A DNA stretch of 64,000 nucleotides from Cyanobium gracile_A. GTDB lineage: Bacteria > Cyanobacteriota > Cyanobacteriia > PCC-6307 > Cyanobiaceae. The stretch lies in the NCBI RefSeq assembly GCF_034931305.1, contig NZ_JAYGHY010000004.1, positions 1 to 64,000 of the forward strand, read 5' to 3'. How positions within the stretch are numbered: the stretch's first letter is position 1; every line of letters starts with the position of its first letter. The notes beneath the pieces were generated by a model. The model had not been told where the DNA came from, made no database searches, and saw nothing but the letters and a program-made list of their open reading frames with translations. Below are positions 36,361 through 43,055 of this stretch, one piece after another. A program made the position numbers and the translations under genes.

Positions 36361-36400
36361 GGGCCCCAGGCCAGGACCCGGGGGGTCTGGTCTGGGGCCC
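36361..36400. terminator. Long GC-rich hairpin after the twin-CX3C gene
   Basis: GGGCCCCAG... pairs with ...CTGGGGCCC over about 16 positions with a few mismatches. There is no clear T-run on either side, so it may be a weak terminator or an RNA 3'-end stabiliser. It begins eight bases after the stop codon. Confidence 0.5.
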
Positions 36401-36446
36401 CCTCCTCTGGATGTTGAGCGGATTTCCTGACCGGGGCTTAGGCCCT

Positions 36447-36487
36447 GTAACAGCCGCTACGTGACATCTTGAAACAGTTTGTAGCTT
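36447..36487 (+). promoter_or_regulatory. NtcA-type activator promoter
   Basis: GTAACAGCCGCTAC at 36447-36460 is a perfect GTA-N8-TAC, the binding site of the nitrogen regulator NtcA. A TAGCTT box (TAN3T) follows after 21 bases, at 36482-36487. This spacing matches class II NtcA-activated promoters, where the site replaces the -35 box. The ATG of the 89-residue gene lies 37 bases downstream. NtcA is the cyanobacterial CRP-family sensor of 2-oxoglutarate. Confidence 0.6.
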
Positions 36488-36523
36488 TGGGCCGGTCAGA
36501 AACGCCCCATCGCGCCTCCCACC

Positions 36524-36793
36524 ATGTCCGAACCCCTCGCCCTCAGCCTCGGTCAGAAATTCGAGCTTGAGCGCATGACCCGGGCCATCGACGCCACTGG
36601 GGATCCGCAGGTCCTGCGGGGTCTGGCCAAGCAATTGCTGCAGGCCTGGCAGAGCCAGAAGGCGGCCACTCAATGGGTCATGCGGCAGCAACTGGGTGCA
36701 CCGGCCCGCTTCGGAGCCGAACTCGCTGTGGATGCCGGCCTGCTCGATGCCTTGCGTCCGGAGGGCGGCAAGGGAGGCATGGACATCCTCTGA
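36524..36793 (+). CDS. Small helical cyanobacterial protein, NblA-like in pattern
   Basis: 89 residues with no signal peptide. Residues about 8-56 are two amphipathic helices (LGQKFELERMTRAIDA, then LRGLAKQLLQAWQSQKAATQWV). The order of aromatic, acidic and Leu positions (LSLxQxFxL..., LxxLxxQLL) resembles NblA, the small adaptor that directs phycobilisome breakdown under nitrogen or sulfur starvation. The length is greater than NblA (about 60) because of a C-terminal tail. The NtcA-type promoter just upstream would make it nitrogen-regulated. Similar small proteins seem widespread in cyanobacteria, but the function is not established and the NblA relation is only a suggestion. Confidence 0.55.
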   Translation: MSEPLALSLGQKFELERMTRAIDATGDPQVLRGLAKQLLQAWQSQKAATQWVMRQQLGAPARFGAELAVDAGLLDALRPEGGKGGMDIL

Positions 36794-36815
36794 GTTCTGC
36801 CCTGTCAGAGATTCC

Positions 36816-36849
36816 GTGGCCCGGCCCCGAGGTGGCGGGGTCGGGCCAC
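36816..36849. terminator. Hairpin terminator between convergent genes
   Basis: GTGGCCCGGCCCC pairs with GGGGTCGGGCCAC (13 pairs, one G-T). It lies between the 89-residue gene and the end of the Deg protease gene, so it could stop transcription from both sides. No long T-run is seen. Confidence 0.5.
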
Positions 36850-36854
36850 CCCCC

Positions 36855-38015
36855 TCATCCCTGCCGCATCACCGCCATATCGCCTGGCACGAGGCGCAGA
36901 TTCAGCGTCGCCCCTTGACGGTTCACCGTCAGGTTGAGCGTTCCTCCCACCCCGGCCCGTTCCACGGCCGTGATCACCTGGGAGGGATCCTTCACCACAG
37001 CCCCCTGGGCCGCAACAATCACGTCACCGGTCCTGAGGCCGCCCCGATCTGCTGGTCCGTTGGGTTGCACGGAAACCACCACCGCACCCCGACCGGAACC
37101 CTGGCCTCCGGCTGCCCTGACCTCATCAAGACCCACCCCGATCATCGGATGGGTGGCCCGGCCGGTGGCCACCAGTTGATTGACGATGCTGCGGGCCCGG
37201 TTGATCGGGATGGCGAAGCCCAGCCCCGCCCCCGGTCCTGAGCGCACCAGGGTATTGATTCCCACCACCTCGCCATCAGCGTTGAGCAGCGGTCCACCGG
37301 AGTTGCCCGGGTTGATGGCGGCATCGGTCTGGATCAGATCCAGCCGCTTGTCGGTGATGCCCAGCTTGCTGGCGTTGCGGTTCAGGCTGCTGATGATCCC
37401 CAGGGTGACGGTGTTGTCGAGGCCGAAGGGGTTCCCCACCGCGATCGCCCAGTCGCCCACCTGCAGGGCATCGGAGTTGCCCAGGGGCGCCACGGGCCAC
37501 GGACCCGCGCCCACCAGCCGCACCACCGCCAGGTCGGTGAGCTTGTCGAGGCCCACGACCCGGCCCTCATAGCGCCGGCCATTCTCCAGGCCCACGGTCA
37601 CCCGGTCGATCTGATCCACCACATGGGCATTGGTGAGCACCAACCCGTCGGACTGCAGGATCACCCCACTGCCCTGGCCCCGCTCGGTGCGCCGCGAGGG
37701 CGCCCCCTGCTGCGGGATGCCGAAGAACTGACGGAACAGGGGGTCGTTCATCAGTCCCCGGGGCAGGCCGCCACCGCCGCCGGCAGATTGCACCGTCCGT
37801 TCCGTGTCAATGGTGACCACGGCCGGGCCCGCTCGGCGGATCGCCGCCGCCACAAAGGATTGACGTCCAAGCACGGCTCCGGCCGGCTGGGCGAGGCCAG
37901 GGGGGGTGAGGGTCGGGCTGATCAGGGCTGTGGTCGCCGTGACCGTGGCCGTGGCCGCCGCTGTGACCGTGGCAAGACCGGCGGCGGCCGCCGCAAGAAC
38001 GCGGGTGGAACGCAT
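36855..38015 (-). CDS. HtrA/Deg serine protease (HhoA/HhoB-like)
   Basis: A trypsin-like protease with one PDZ domain that degrades damaged proteins in the periplasm or lumen. The ATG at 38015 gives about 386 residues starting with a long Ala/Thr-rich signal peptide. The triad is visible: His131 (TNAHVV), Asp161 (TDLAVV) and Ser239 (GNSGGP). The loop GQGSGVIL and the QTDAAINPGN block are typical. A PDZ domain covers about residues 285-380. Cyanobacteria have three Deg proteases (DegQ/HhoA, HhoB, HtrA); the exact one is not assigned here. The upstream frame to 38051 adds only a second hydrophobic run and is not used. Confidence 0.92.
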   Translation of the reverse strand: MRSTRVLAAAAAGLATVTAAATATVTATTALISPTLTPPGLAQPAGAVLGRQSFVAAAIRRAGPAVVTIDTERTVQSAGGGGGLPRGLMNDPLFRQFFGIPQQGAPSRRTERGQGSGVILQSDGLVLTNAHVVDQIDRVTVGLENGRRYEGRVVGLDKLTDLAVVRLVGAGPWPVAPLGNSDALQVGDWAIAVGNPFGLDNTVTLGIISSLNRNASKLGITDKRLDLIQTDAAINPGNSGGPLLNADGEVVGINTLVRSGPGAGLGFAIPINRARSIVNQLVATGRATHPMIGVGLDEVRAAGGQGSGRGAVVVSVQPNGPADRGGLRTGDVIVAAQGAVVKDPSQVITAVERAGVGGTLNLTVNRQGATLNLRLVPGDMAVMRQG

Positions 38016-38094
38016 CGCAAACAGAATCAGGAGTAACAAAACCGTAGACACCTCCCCCGAAAGCAGGAAGGGGAGGCAAACCGGCCTGATCGGC

Positions 38095-38100
38095 TATGAT
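38095..38100 (+). promoter_or_regulatory. -10 box (TATGAT) before the 34-residue gene
   Basis: TATGAT, one mismatch from TATAAT, lies 22 bases upstream of the ATG at 38123. No convincing -35 is visible at the right distance, as in many cyanobacterial type II promoters. Confidence 0.45.
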
Positions 38101-38122
38101 TTGTAAACTTTCTTATCGGGAC

Positions 38123-38227
38123 ATGGACACAAGTCGCCTGCTTCTTGCCTTTCTCGCCTTCGGAGCCGCCTGCACCTCCCTCTGGGCCTGGATGCTGGCC
38201 ACCTCCACTGCTCCTTCAGACGGGTGA
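38123..38227 (+). CDS. 34-residue single-helix membrane protein
   Basis: A very short gene: MDTSR, then about 22 hydrophobic residues (LLLAFLAFGAACTSLWAWML), then ATSTAPSDG and a TGA. The size and plan match the tiny one-helix subunits found in photosynthetic complexes, but the sequence does not fit PetG, PetL, PetN, PsbX, Psb30 or other subunits I can recall, so no name is given. It is preceded by a good -10 box and followed by the DUF2973 gene after 42 bases, possibly one transcript. Confidence 0.45.
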   Translation: MDTSRLLLAFLAFGAACTSLWAWMLATSTAPSDG

Positions 38228-38269
38228 TGATGGGGGAGAGTCCGCGGCATGCGGGGTTCCCATCGCGCC

Positions 38270-38560
38270 ATGACCTCCCTCCTCTCGCAGATCTTCCCGA
38301 TCCTCTACGGGGCCTGCTTTGTTCTGCTGCTCTGGCAGGCGTTCAGGGTCATGGGGCAGGGTTTCCGCGCCGTACCCCGGCCAGGCGATCCGGGGGCGGC
38401 CGCGAACGATTCAGGTGGCCCCACGGGTGATCGCACCGGCCGGCTCACCATCCATCCTGAGCTCCTCGACGCCGACGGTCAGCTCACCCAGGAGGACCTG
38501 TTGACCGTTCGCTTCAGTGGCGACAACGAGCAGCCCGCCTTTCCAGCCGATCCGAACTGA
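38270..38560 (+). CDS. DUF2973-type small membrane protein
   Basis: 96 residues from the ATG at 38270. The N-terminal membrane segment (LSQIFPILYGACFVLLLWQAF) is followed by a Gly/Pro-rich linker and the sequence TIHPELLDADGQLTQEDLLTVRF, which matches the conserved HPELLDxxG block of the cyanobacterial DUF2973 family. That family is found almost only in cyanobacteria and its function is unknown. The frame opens at 38249, but the extra seven residues are not typical. Confidence 0.7.
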   Translation: MTSLLSQIFPILYGACFVLLLWQAFRVMGQGFRAVPRPGDPGAAANDSGGPTGDRTGRLTIHPELLDADGQLTQEDLLTVRFSGDNEQPAFPADPN

Positions 38561-38621
38561 CCACGCCAGGCCGACCGCTGAATAGGCTCCCTGAGGTGAA
38601 CGCGCTCAAAGGCGGAGATCG

Positions 38622-39008
38622 ATGGTGGATCAGAGAACACGAATCGTGGCGGCCGTGCTCGGGGCACTGAAATTGCCACCTCGTTTTCGCCTCAAGATGG
38701 TGAAGGACGATCCGATCCGGCTCGAGCTCAGCATCACGCCGTCCTACGGGAAAGACCCGATTCTTGTGGGCATCGTCGAATCCCAGGACCTGGTAGCCCG
38801 GCGCGACCGGGAAGGCCGCATTCCCCGCGATCTCCAGGGCACCTGGGACTGGACGGTGCGTCACGGCAAGGTGACCACCGGCGGCTGGAATCCTTATCTG
38901 AAAGAGGCCCTGCAGACCATGTTCGAAACCGGCCTGCCAGCCATCGTTTACGAAGAAACCACCGGTGAGGCCTATCACCCGGTGGATGGCCTCCGCCACG
39001 TGCGCTGA
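38622..39008 (+). CDS. Conserved cyanobacterial protein of unknown function
   Basis: 128 residues, no signal peptide. The chain mixes strands and helices (RLELSITPSYG, ILVGIVESQDLVARRD, TWDWTVRHGKVTTGGWNPYLKEALQTMFETGLPA), suggesting a compact alpha/beta domain. Conserved-looking Trp residues cluster near residue 90. No named domain recognised. Its TGA stop overlaps by four bases a CTG (CTGA at 39005) that begins the HrpB-helicase frame, so it probably drives translation of that gene. Confidence 0.65.
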   Translation: MVDQRTRIVAAVLGALKLPPRFRLKMVKDDPIRLELSITPSYGKDPILVGIVESQDLVARRDREGRIPRDLQGTWDWTVRHGKVTTGGWNPYLKEALQTMFETGLPAIVYEETTGEAYHPVDGLRHVR

Positions 39009-41533
39009 ACCCGCCCCTGCCGATTGACGACCGCCTCGCGGCCGTCACCGCTGCCCTCGGCCCCGGAGCCACCCTGCTGCTCCAGGCCGAACCCGGCGCC
39101 GGCAAGACCACCCGGGTCCCCCTGGCCCTGCTCGAAGCCTTCGGCACCGAAGGCCGCCTCCTGATGCTGGAGCCGCGGCGGCTGGCGGCCCGCTCCGCCG
39201 CCGAGCGCCTGGCGGCCAACCTCGGTGAACCCCTCGGCGGCCGGGTGGGGTACAGCGTGCGGTTGGAATCGCGCACCTCGGCGGCCACCCGTCTGGAGGT
39301 GGTCACGGCCGGTCTGTTCCTGCGCCGGCTCCAGGCCGATCCGGCCCTCGAAGGCGTGGCCTGCGTGATCTTCGACGAATTCCATGAGCGCCAGGCCGAG
39401 GTGGATCTGGCCCTGGCCCTGGTGCGTCAGGCCCGCAGCCTGCTCCGCCCGGAGCTGCGGCTGCTGGTGATGTCGGCCACCCTCGATCTGGAACCTTTGG
39501 CCGCCGAGCTGGATGGGGCCAGCGTGATCAGCTGCGAGGGCCGCAGCCATCCGGTCACGGTCGCCTACCAACCGCCGCGGCAGGAGGAGCGGCTGGAGCG
39601 CCAGGTGCTCCGTGCCCTCGAAAGCCACTGGCTGGAACAGCCCCAGCCCCGGGGCACCGTGCTGGTCTTCCTGCCGGGCCTCGGGGAGCTGGAGACGACG
39701 CGCCGGGCCATCGAAGCCACCGCCTGGGGGGCCGAGGTCGACGCCGTTCTGCTGCATGGCCAGCTGCCGCTGGCGGCCCAGGGCCGGGCCATCGCGGCGA
39801 CCCACCAGGCAGCTGGCAAGGTGGTGCTGGCCACGGCGGTGGCGGAGAGCTCGCTCACGATCGCAGGGGTGACCCTGGTGATCGACAGCGGCCTGAGCCG
39901 CCTGAGTCGCTTCGATCCGGCCACGGGTATGGACGGCCTGGTCACCCAGCCCGCCAGCCAGGCCAGTGCCGAGCAGCGCCGCGGCCGGGCCGGCCGGCTC
40001 GGACCCGGCCACTGCCTGCGGCTCTGGTCCCCGGCGGAACAGCAGCGGCGCCCCCCCTTCGACCCCCCGGAACTGCTCGAGGTCGATCCTCTGCCGATCG
40101 CCCTGCAGCTGGCGGAATGGGGTGGGGCGGCGGACGACACGTTGCCCTGGATCACCGCGCCCCCCAGGCGTTCCCTCGCAGAGGCCCGCAGCCTGCTGCG
40201 TCAGCTGGGGGCCACCAATGACGACGGGCGCATCACCGACCATGGGCGGGCGATGGCCCGGCTGGGGGTCCATCCACGCCTGGCACACATGCTGTTGCGG
40301 GCCAGGGAACGGGGCTGGGAGTCCCTGGCCAGTGCCGTGGCCGTACTGCTGAGCGAACGGGATCCGCTCGATCGCCGCGAGGCGGGCAGCGATCTGATGC
40401 GGCGCCTCGACTGGCTGCGTCGCAGTGGCGCCCGGCGTCCCTGGCGAGACCTCCAGTCCCAGCTGCTGCGCCAGCTCACGGACCGACAGGCCCCACAGGA
40501 GTCGGCGCCCATCTCCTCCGGCTCCGAGGACGCTCGGGCCGCCCAGCTGCTGGGCTGGGCCTACCCGGAACGGCTGGCCCTGGGCCGGGGCCGGGGGGAT
40601 GGGCGCTTTCTGATGCACAGCGGTCGCGGCGCCGTTCTGCCCCCGGGAGACCCCCTCGCCGGCGCCGAAGCCCTGGCGATCGCCAGTGTCGACGGCCAGG
40701 GCCAGGAGGCCCGGGTGCGGCTGGCGGTGGCCCTGTCCCGTCAGGGGCTGGAGGAGCTGCTGGCCGACGGGGTCGAGGAGTGCACCGAAGCCCGCTGGGA
40801 TGGCAACGACCAGCGGGTGCGCTGCGAACGGCTGCGGCGCGCCGGGGCCCTTGTGCTGGAGCGTCGCCCCTGGCCCAAAGCCACTGGGGAGCTGGTGGAG
40901 CGGGCGCTGTTGGAGGGTCTGGAAAGTCTGGGGTTGGAGGTGCTGCCCTGGTGCCGCACCAGTCGCCAGCTGCAGCAGCGTCTGATGCTGGCCCACCACC
41001 ACCTGGGGGCGCCCTGGCCCGACCGTTCACCGGAGCGGCTGCAGCAGGATCCGGCTTCGTGGCTGGGGCCCCACCTGGGCGGCCTGAACAGACTTCAGGA
41101 TCTGCAGCGGCTGGATTTGCCCGAGATCCTCTGGGGCGATCTTGACTGGTCCCTGCGTCGGGAGCTGGAGCGGCTGTTGCCCCTGAGCCAGCCGGTCCCC
41201 TCCGGCCGCCGGGTTCCGTTGGATTACGGCAGCGGCACCCCGGTGCTGGCGGTGAAACTGCAGGAGATGTTCGGCTGCCTCGAAGGGCCGACGGTGCTGG
41301 ACGGCCGGCTGGCGGTGAGGGTCGAGCTGCTCTCCCCGGCGGGACGCCCGGCGGCGGTCACCAGCGACCTGGCCGGCTTCTGGAGCCAGGGCTACGCCGA
41401 GGTGCGCCGGGAGCTGCGCGGCCGTTACCCCCGACACCCCTGGCCCGAGGATCCCCGCCAGGGCATCGCCAGCGCCCGTACCAAGGCCGCCCTGGCGCGG
41501 GAGGGGCGCGGCGACCAGCCCACCGAGCGTTGA
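39005..41533 (+). CDS. hrpB: ATP-dependent RNA helicase HrpB with a non-canonical start
   Basis: A DEAH-type superfamily 2 helicase of unclear cellular role, about 842 residues when read from 39005. Walker A AEPGAGKTTRVPLALL (about residue 31) and DEFHER (about residue 124) are present. Next come the VVLATAVAESSLTI and QRRGRAGRLGPG motifs, then the helical and C-terminal HrpB domains. The first ATG in frame is at 39164, after Walker A, and would make a dead protein. Upstream of it there is no ATG, GTG or TTG in frame; the candidates are CTG at 39005 (overlapping the previous stop), CTG at 39017 and ATT at 39023. A CTG start coupled to the gene before it is the best guess. Confidence 0.85.
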   Translation: MNPPLPIDDRLAAVTAALGPGATLLLQAEPGAGKTTRVPLALLEAFGTEGRLLMLEPRRLAARSAAERLAANLGEPLGGRVGYSVRLESRTSAATRLEVVTAGLFLRRLQADPALEGVACVIFDEFHERQAEVDLALALVRQARSLLRPELRLLVMSATLDLEPLAAELDGASVISCEGRSHPVTVAYQPPRQEERLERQVLRALESHWLEQPQPRGTVLVFLPGLGELETTRRAIEATAWGAEVDAVLLHGQLPLAAQGRAIAATHQAAGKVVLATAVAESSLTIAGVTLVIDSGLSRLSRFDPATGMDGLVTQPASQASAEQRRGRAGRLGPGHCLRLWSPAEQQRRPPFDPPELLEVDPLPIALQLAEWGGAADDTLPWITAPPRRSLAEARSLLRQLGATNDDGRITDHGRAMARLGVHPRLAHMLLRARERGWESLASAVAVLLSERDPLDRREAGSDLMRRLDWLRRSGARRPWRDLQSQLLRQLTDRQAPQESAPISSGSEDARAAQLLGWAYPERLALGRGRGDGRFLMHSGRGAVLPPGDPLAGAEALAIASVDGQGQEARVRLAVALSRQGLEELLADGVEECTEARWDGNDQRVRCERLRRAGALVLERRPWPKATGELVERALLEGLESLGLEVLPWCRTSRQLQQRLMLAHHHLGAPWPDRSPERLQQDPASWLGPHLGGLNRLQDLQRLDLPEILWGDLDWSLRRELERLLPLSQPVPSGRRVPLDYGSGTPVLAVKLQEMFGCLEGPTVLDGRLAVRVELLSPAGRPAAVTSDLAGFWSQGYAEVRRELRGRYPRHPWPEDPRQGIASARTKAALAREGRGDQPTER

Positions 41534-41591
41534 TCCAGCTGGTCTGCTCAGACGAGGTCTGCTCAGATGAGGCCTCCTCAGGCCAGGCCCT

Positions 41592-42455
41592 TCAGACCAG
41601 ACCGGCCAACAGATGGCCGAAGCCGAAATGGCGCAGACCCTCGAGGATGCCCGCGCCGCCATGGCTGCGGGCGCGGTAGGTGCGACGCAGGCCCGGCAGG
41701 GCGCGCACCAGGCCGGGCTCGGCATTGCCCACCATCACGCTCTGAAGCCCCGTTTCGAACATGGCCAGATCGTTGAGGGAATCCCCCGCCGTGACCACCA
41801 GGGCGGGATCCAGCTCCAGCCACTCCAGCAACCCCAGCAGGGTGCTGCCCTTGTTGACACCGGCCGGCAGCACGTCGAGGTACTTGTCGCCTGAGACAAG
41901 GCAATCCACCCCATGGGCCTCGATCGCCGGCAATCGGCTGCGATCGAGCCGGCGGGGGTCGATGGCGTAGGCCAGGCGCCGATCGCTGCTGAGGGGCTCG
42001 GCGGAGAGACCCGGGAGCCCCGCCAGCAGGGGCAGCACCTGTGCCGCCCGTCCGCGCCAGAGGGCCTCGATCGGCTCCAGCGCCAGGGGCGAGGGGGTGA
42101 GCGAGGCACCGCAGGCCACCGTGCAACCCACATCACCGATCACCAGGTGGGGGGGATGGAGGCCCAGGACGGCCTCCTCAGCCAGCAGCCGGGCGACGGA
42201 ACGCATGTCCCGTCCCGTGCTGAAGACCTGCAGGATCCGGTGGCGCTGGGAACCCAGCCAGCCGTAGAGGCGACGGCGGGTCGGGAGGCTCCCCTCCAGC
42301 AGGGTTCCATCGAGATCGGTGACCAGCACCAGCTCGGTCGCCCCGGGTAGCGGCGCCTTGAGGTGCTGCTGGAAGTGGGCCCGGGGCGCACGGCGCTGCT
42401 CCTCTGTCCCAGGCCCCCAGAGGGAACCCCGGCCAGGGCCGCAGACCGGAATCAT
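41592..42455 (-). CDS. HAD-IIB phosphatase, sucrose-phosphate phosphatase-like
   Basis: 287 residues from the ATG at 42455; a GTG at 42467 is also possible. HAD motifs: I DLDGTLLEG with both catalytic Asp, II FSTGR, III the Lys in GVNKGSTLLGLL, and IV GDSLNDLAMF. The cap is of type C2b (about residues 105-200). This subclass includes sucrose-phosphate, glucosylglycerol-phosphate and mannosyl/glucosyl-3-phosphoglycerate phosphatases, all linked to compatible solutes in cyanobacteria. No synthase partner lies next to it, so the substrate cannot be decided. It is divergent from the Hlip gene. Confidence 0.78.
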   Translation of the reverse strand: MIPVCGPGRGSLWGPGTEEQRRAPRAHFQQHLKAPLPGATELVLVTDLDGTLLEGSLPTRRRLYGWLGSQRHRILQVFSTGRDMRSVARLLAEEAVLGLHPPHLVIGDVGCTVACGASLTPSPLALEPIEALWRGRAAQVLPLLAGLPGLSAEPLSSDRRLAYAIDPRRLDRSRLPAIEAHGVDCLVSGDKYLDVLPAGVNKGSTLLGLLEWLELDPALVVTAGDSLNDLAMFETGLQSVMVGNAEPGLVRALPGLRRTYRARSHGGAGILEGLRHFGFGHLLAGLV

Positions 42456-42545
42456 CTTCAAGCCCACCCCTGGGCACGACTGTCAACCGTGCAACCCACC
42501 CCCGAGTTTGTAGTCCTGGGCACTGTCAAGAACCCTCCATGTTTC

Positions 42546-42551
42546 GTTACA
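42546..42551 (+). promoter_or_regulatory. GTTACA half-site upstream of the hlip gene
   Basis: GTTACA matches one half of the HLR1 element bound by the high-light regulator RpaB, which controls hli genes. The second half, expected about ten bases later, is only a weak match (GTTTCTTC). It lies 28 bases before the ATG. Confidence 0.25.
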
Positions 42552-42578
42552 GTGGGGTTTCTTCCGAGGGTTCCTTCC

Positions 42579-42725
42579 ATGTCTGACGCTTCCCAACCCC
42601 GCTTCGGTTTTGTCAACTTCGCCGAAACCTGGAATGGCCGCCTGGCCATGATGGGCTTCGTGATCGGCCTGGCGACCGAAATTCTCACCGGCCAAGGTAT
42701 TCTGGCTCAGGTTGGCCTCGGCTGA
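42579..42725 (+). CDS. High-light-inducible one-helix protein (Hlip/Scp)
   Basis: A 48-residue thylakoid protein with a single membrane helix. The chlorophyll-binding motif ETWNGRLAMMGFVIG (E-x-x-N-x-R) is exact. These proteins bind chlorophyll and carotenoid, quench excess energy and help protect photosystem II during assembly and stress. The ATG at 42579 is preceded by a GTTACA half-site. A strong terminator follows at 42778. The larger frame from 42363 covers noncoding sequence. Confidence 0.92.
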   Translation: MSDASQPRFGFVNFAETWNGRLAMMGFVIGLATEILTGQGILAQVGLG

Positions 42726-42777
42726 AGGCCGGCCAGCCAGGCAATCCGCCAACCCTTGAATCGCATCCGTGACGTTG

Positions 42778-42803
42778 GCCGCCGGTCCCACCGGCGGCTT
42801 TTT
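42778..42803 (+). terminator. Rho-independent terminator after the hlip gene
   Basis: Nine-pair stem GCCGCCGGT / ACCGGCGGC with a CCC loop, followed by TTTTT. It lies 52 bases past the Hlip stop. Confidence 0.85.
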
Positions 42804-42856
42804 CATGACCCCGGTTGCGGTCCTAGGTTGGGTGGCTTCCAGGCTTGCGCCCTCCG

Positions 42857-43051
42857 ATGGCACCGACCGCTGCCGTTTCCCGCTTCTATGTCGGCAACCG
42901 CCGCGACGGCTCCAGGCTGCTGAGCAGCGCCTTGGTGATCACCGGGGCCGGCTTGATCCGGCTCGACCATCCCATCGGACGGGCCATTGCCCTGGTGGCG
43001 GGCCTGCTGAGCCTCTACTGGTGGCTCTGTTATCGCAAGCTCCAGCACTGA
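42857..43051 (+). CDS. Small membrane protein of unknown function
   Basis: 64 residues from the ATG at 42857. A basic N-terminal part (FYVGNRRDGSRLL) precedes two hydrophobic stretches with a short turn (ALVITGAGLIRLDHPIGRAIALVAGLLSLYWWLCY). It ends four bases before xseA, so the two may be co-transcribed. No domain recognised. Confidence 0.55.
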   Translation: MAPTAAVSRFYVGNRRDGSRLLSSALVITGAGLIRLDHPIGRAIALVAGLLSLYWWLCYRKLQH

Positions 43052-43055
43052 TTCC

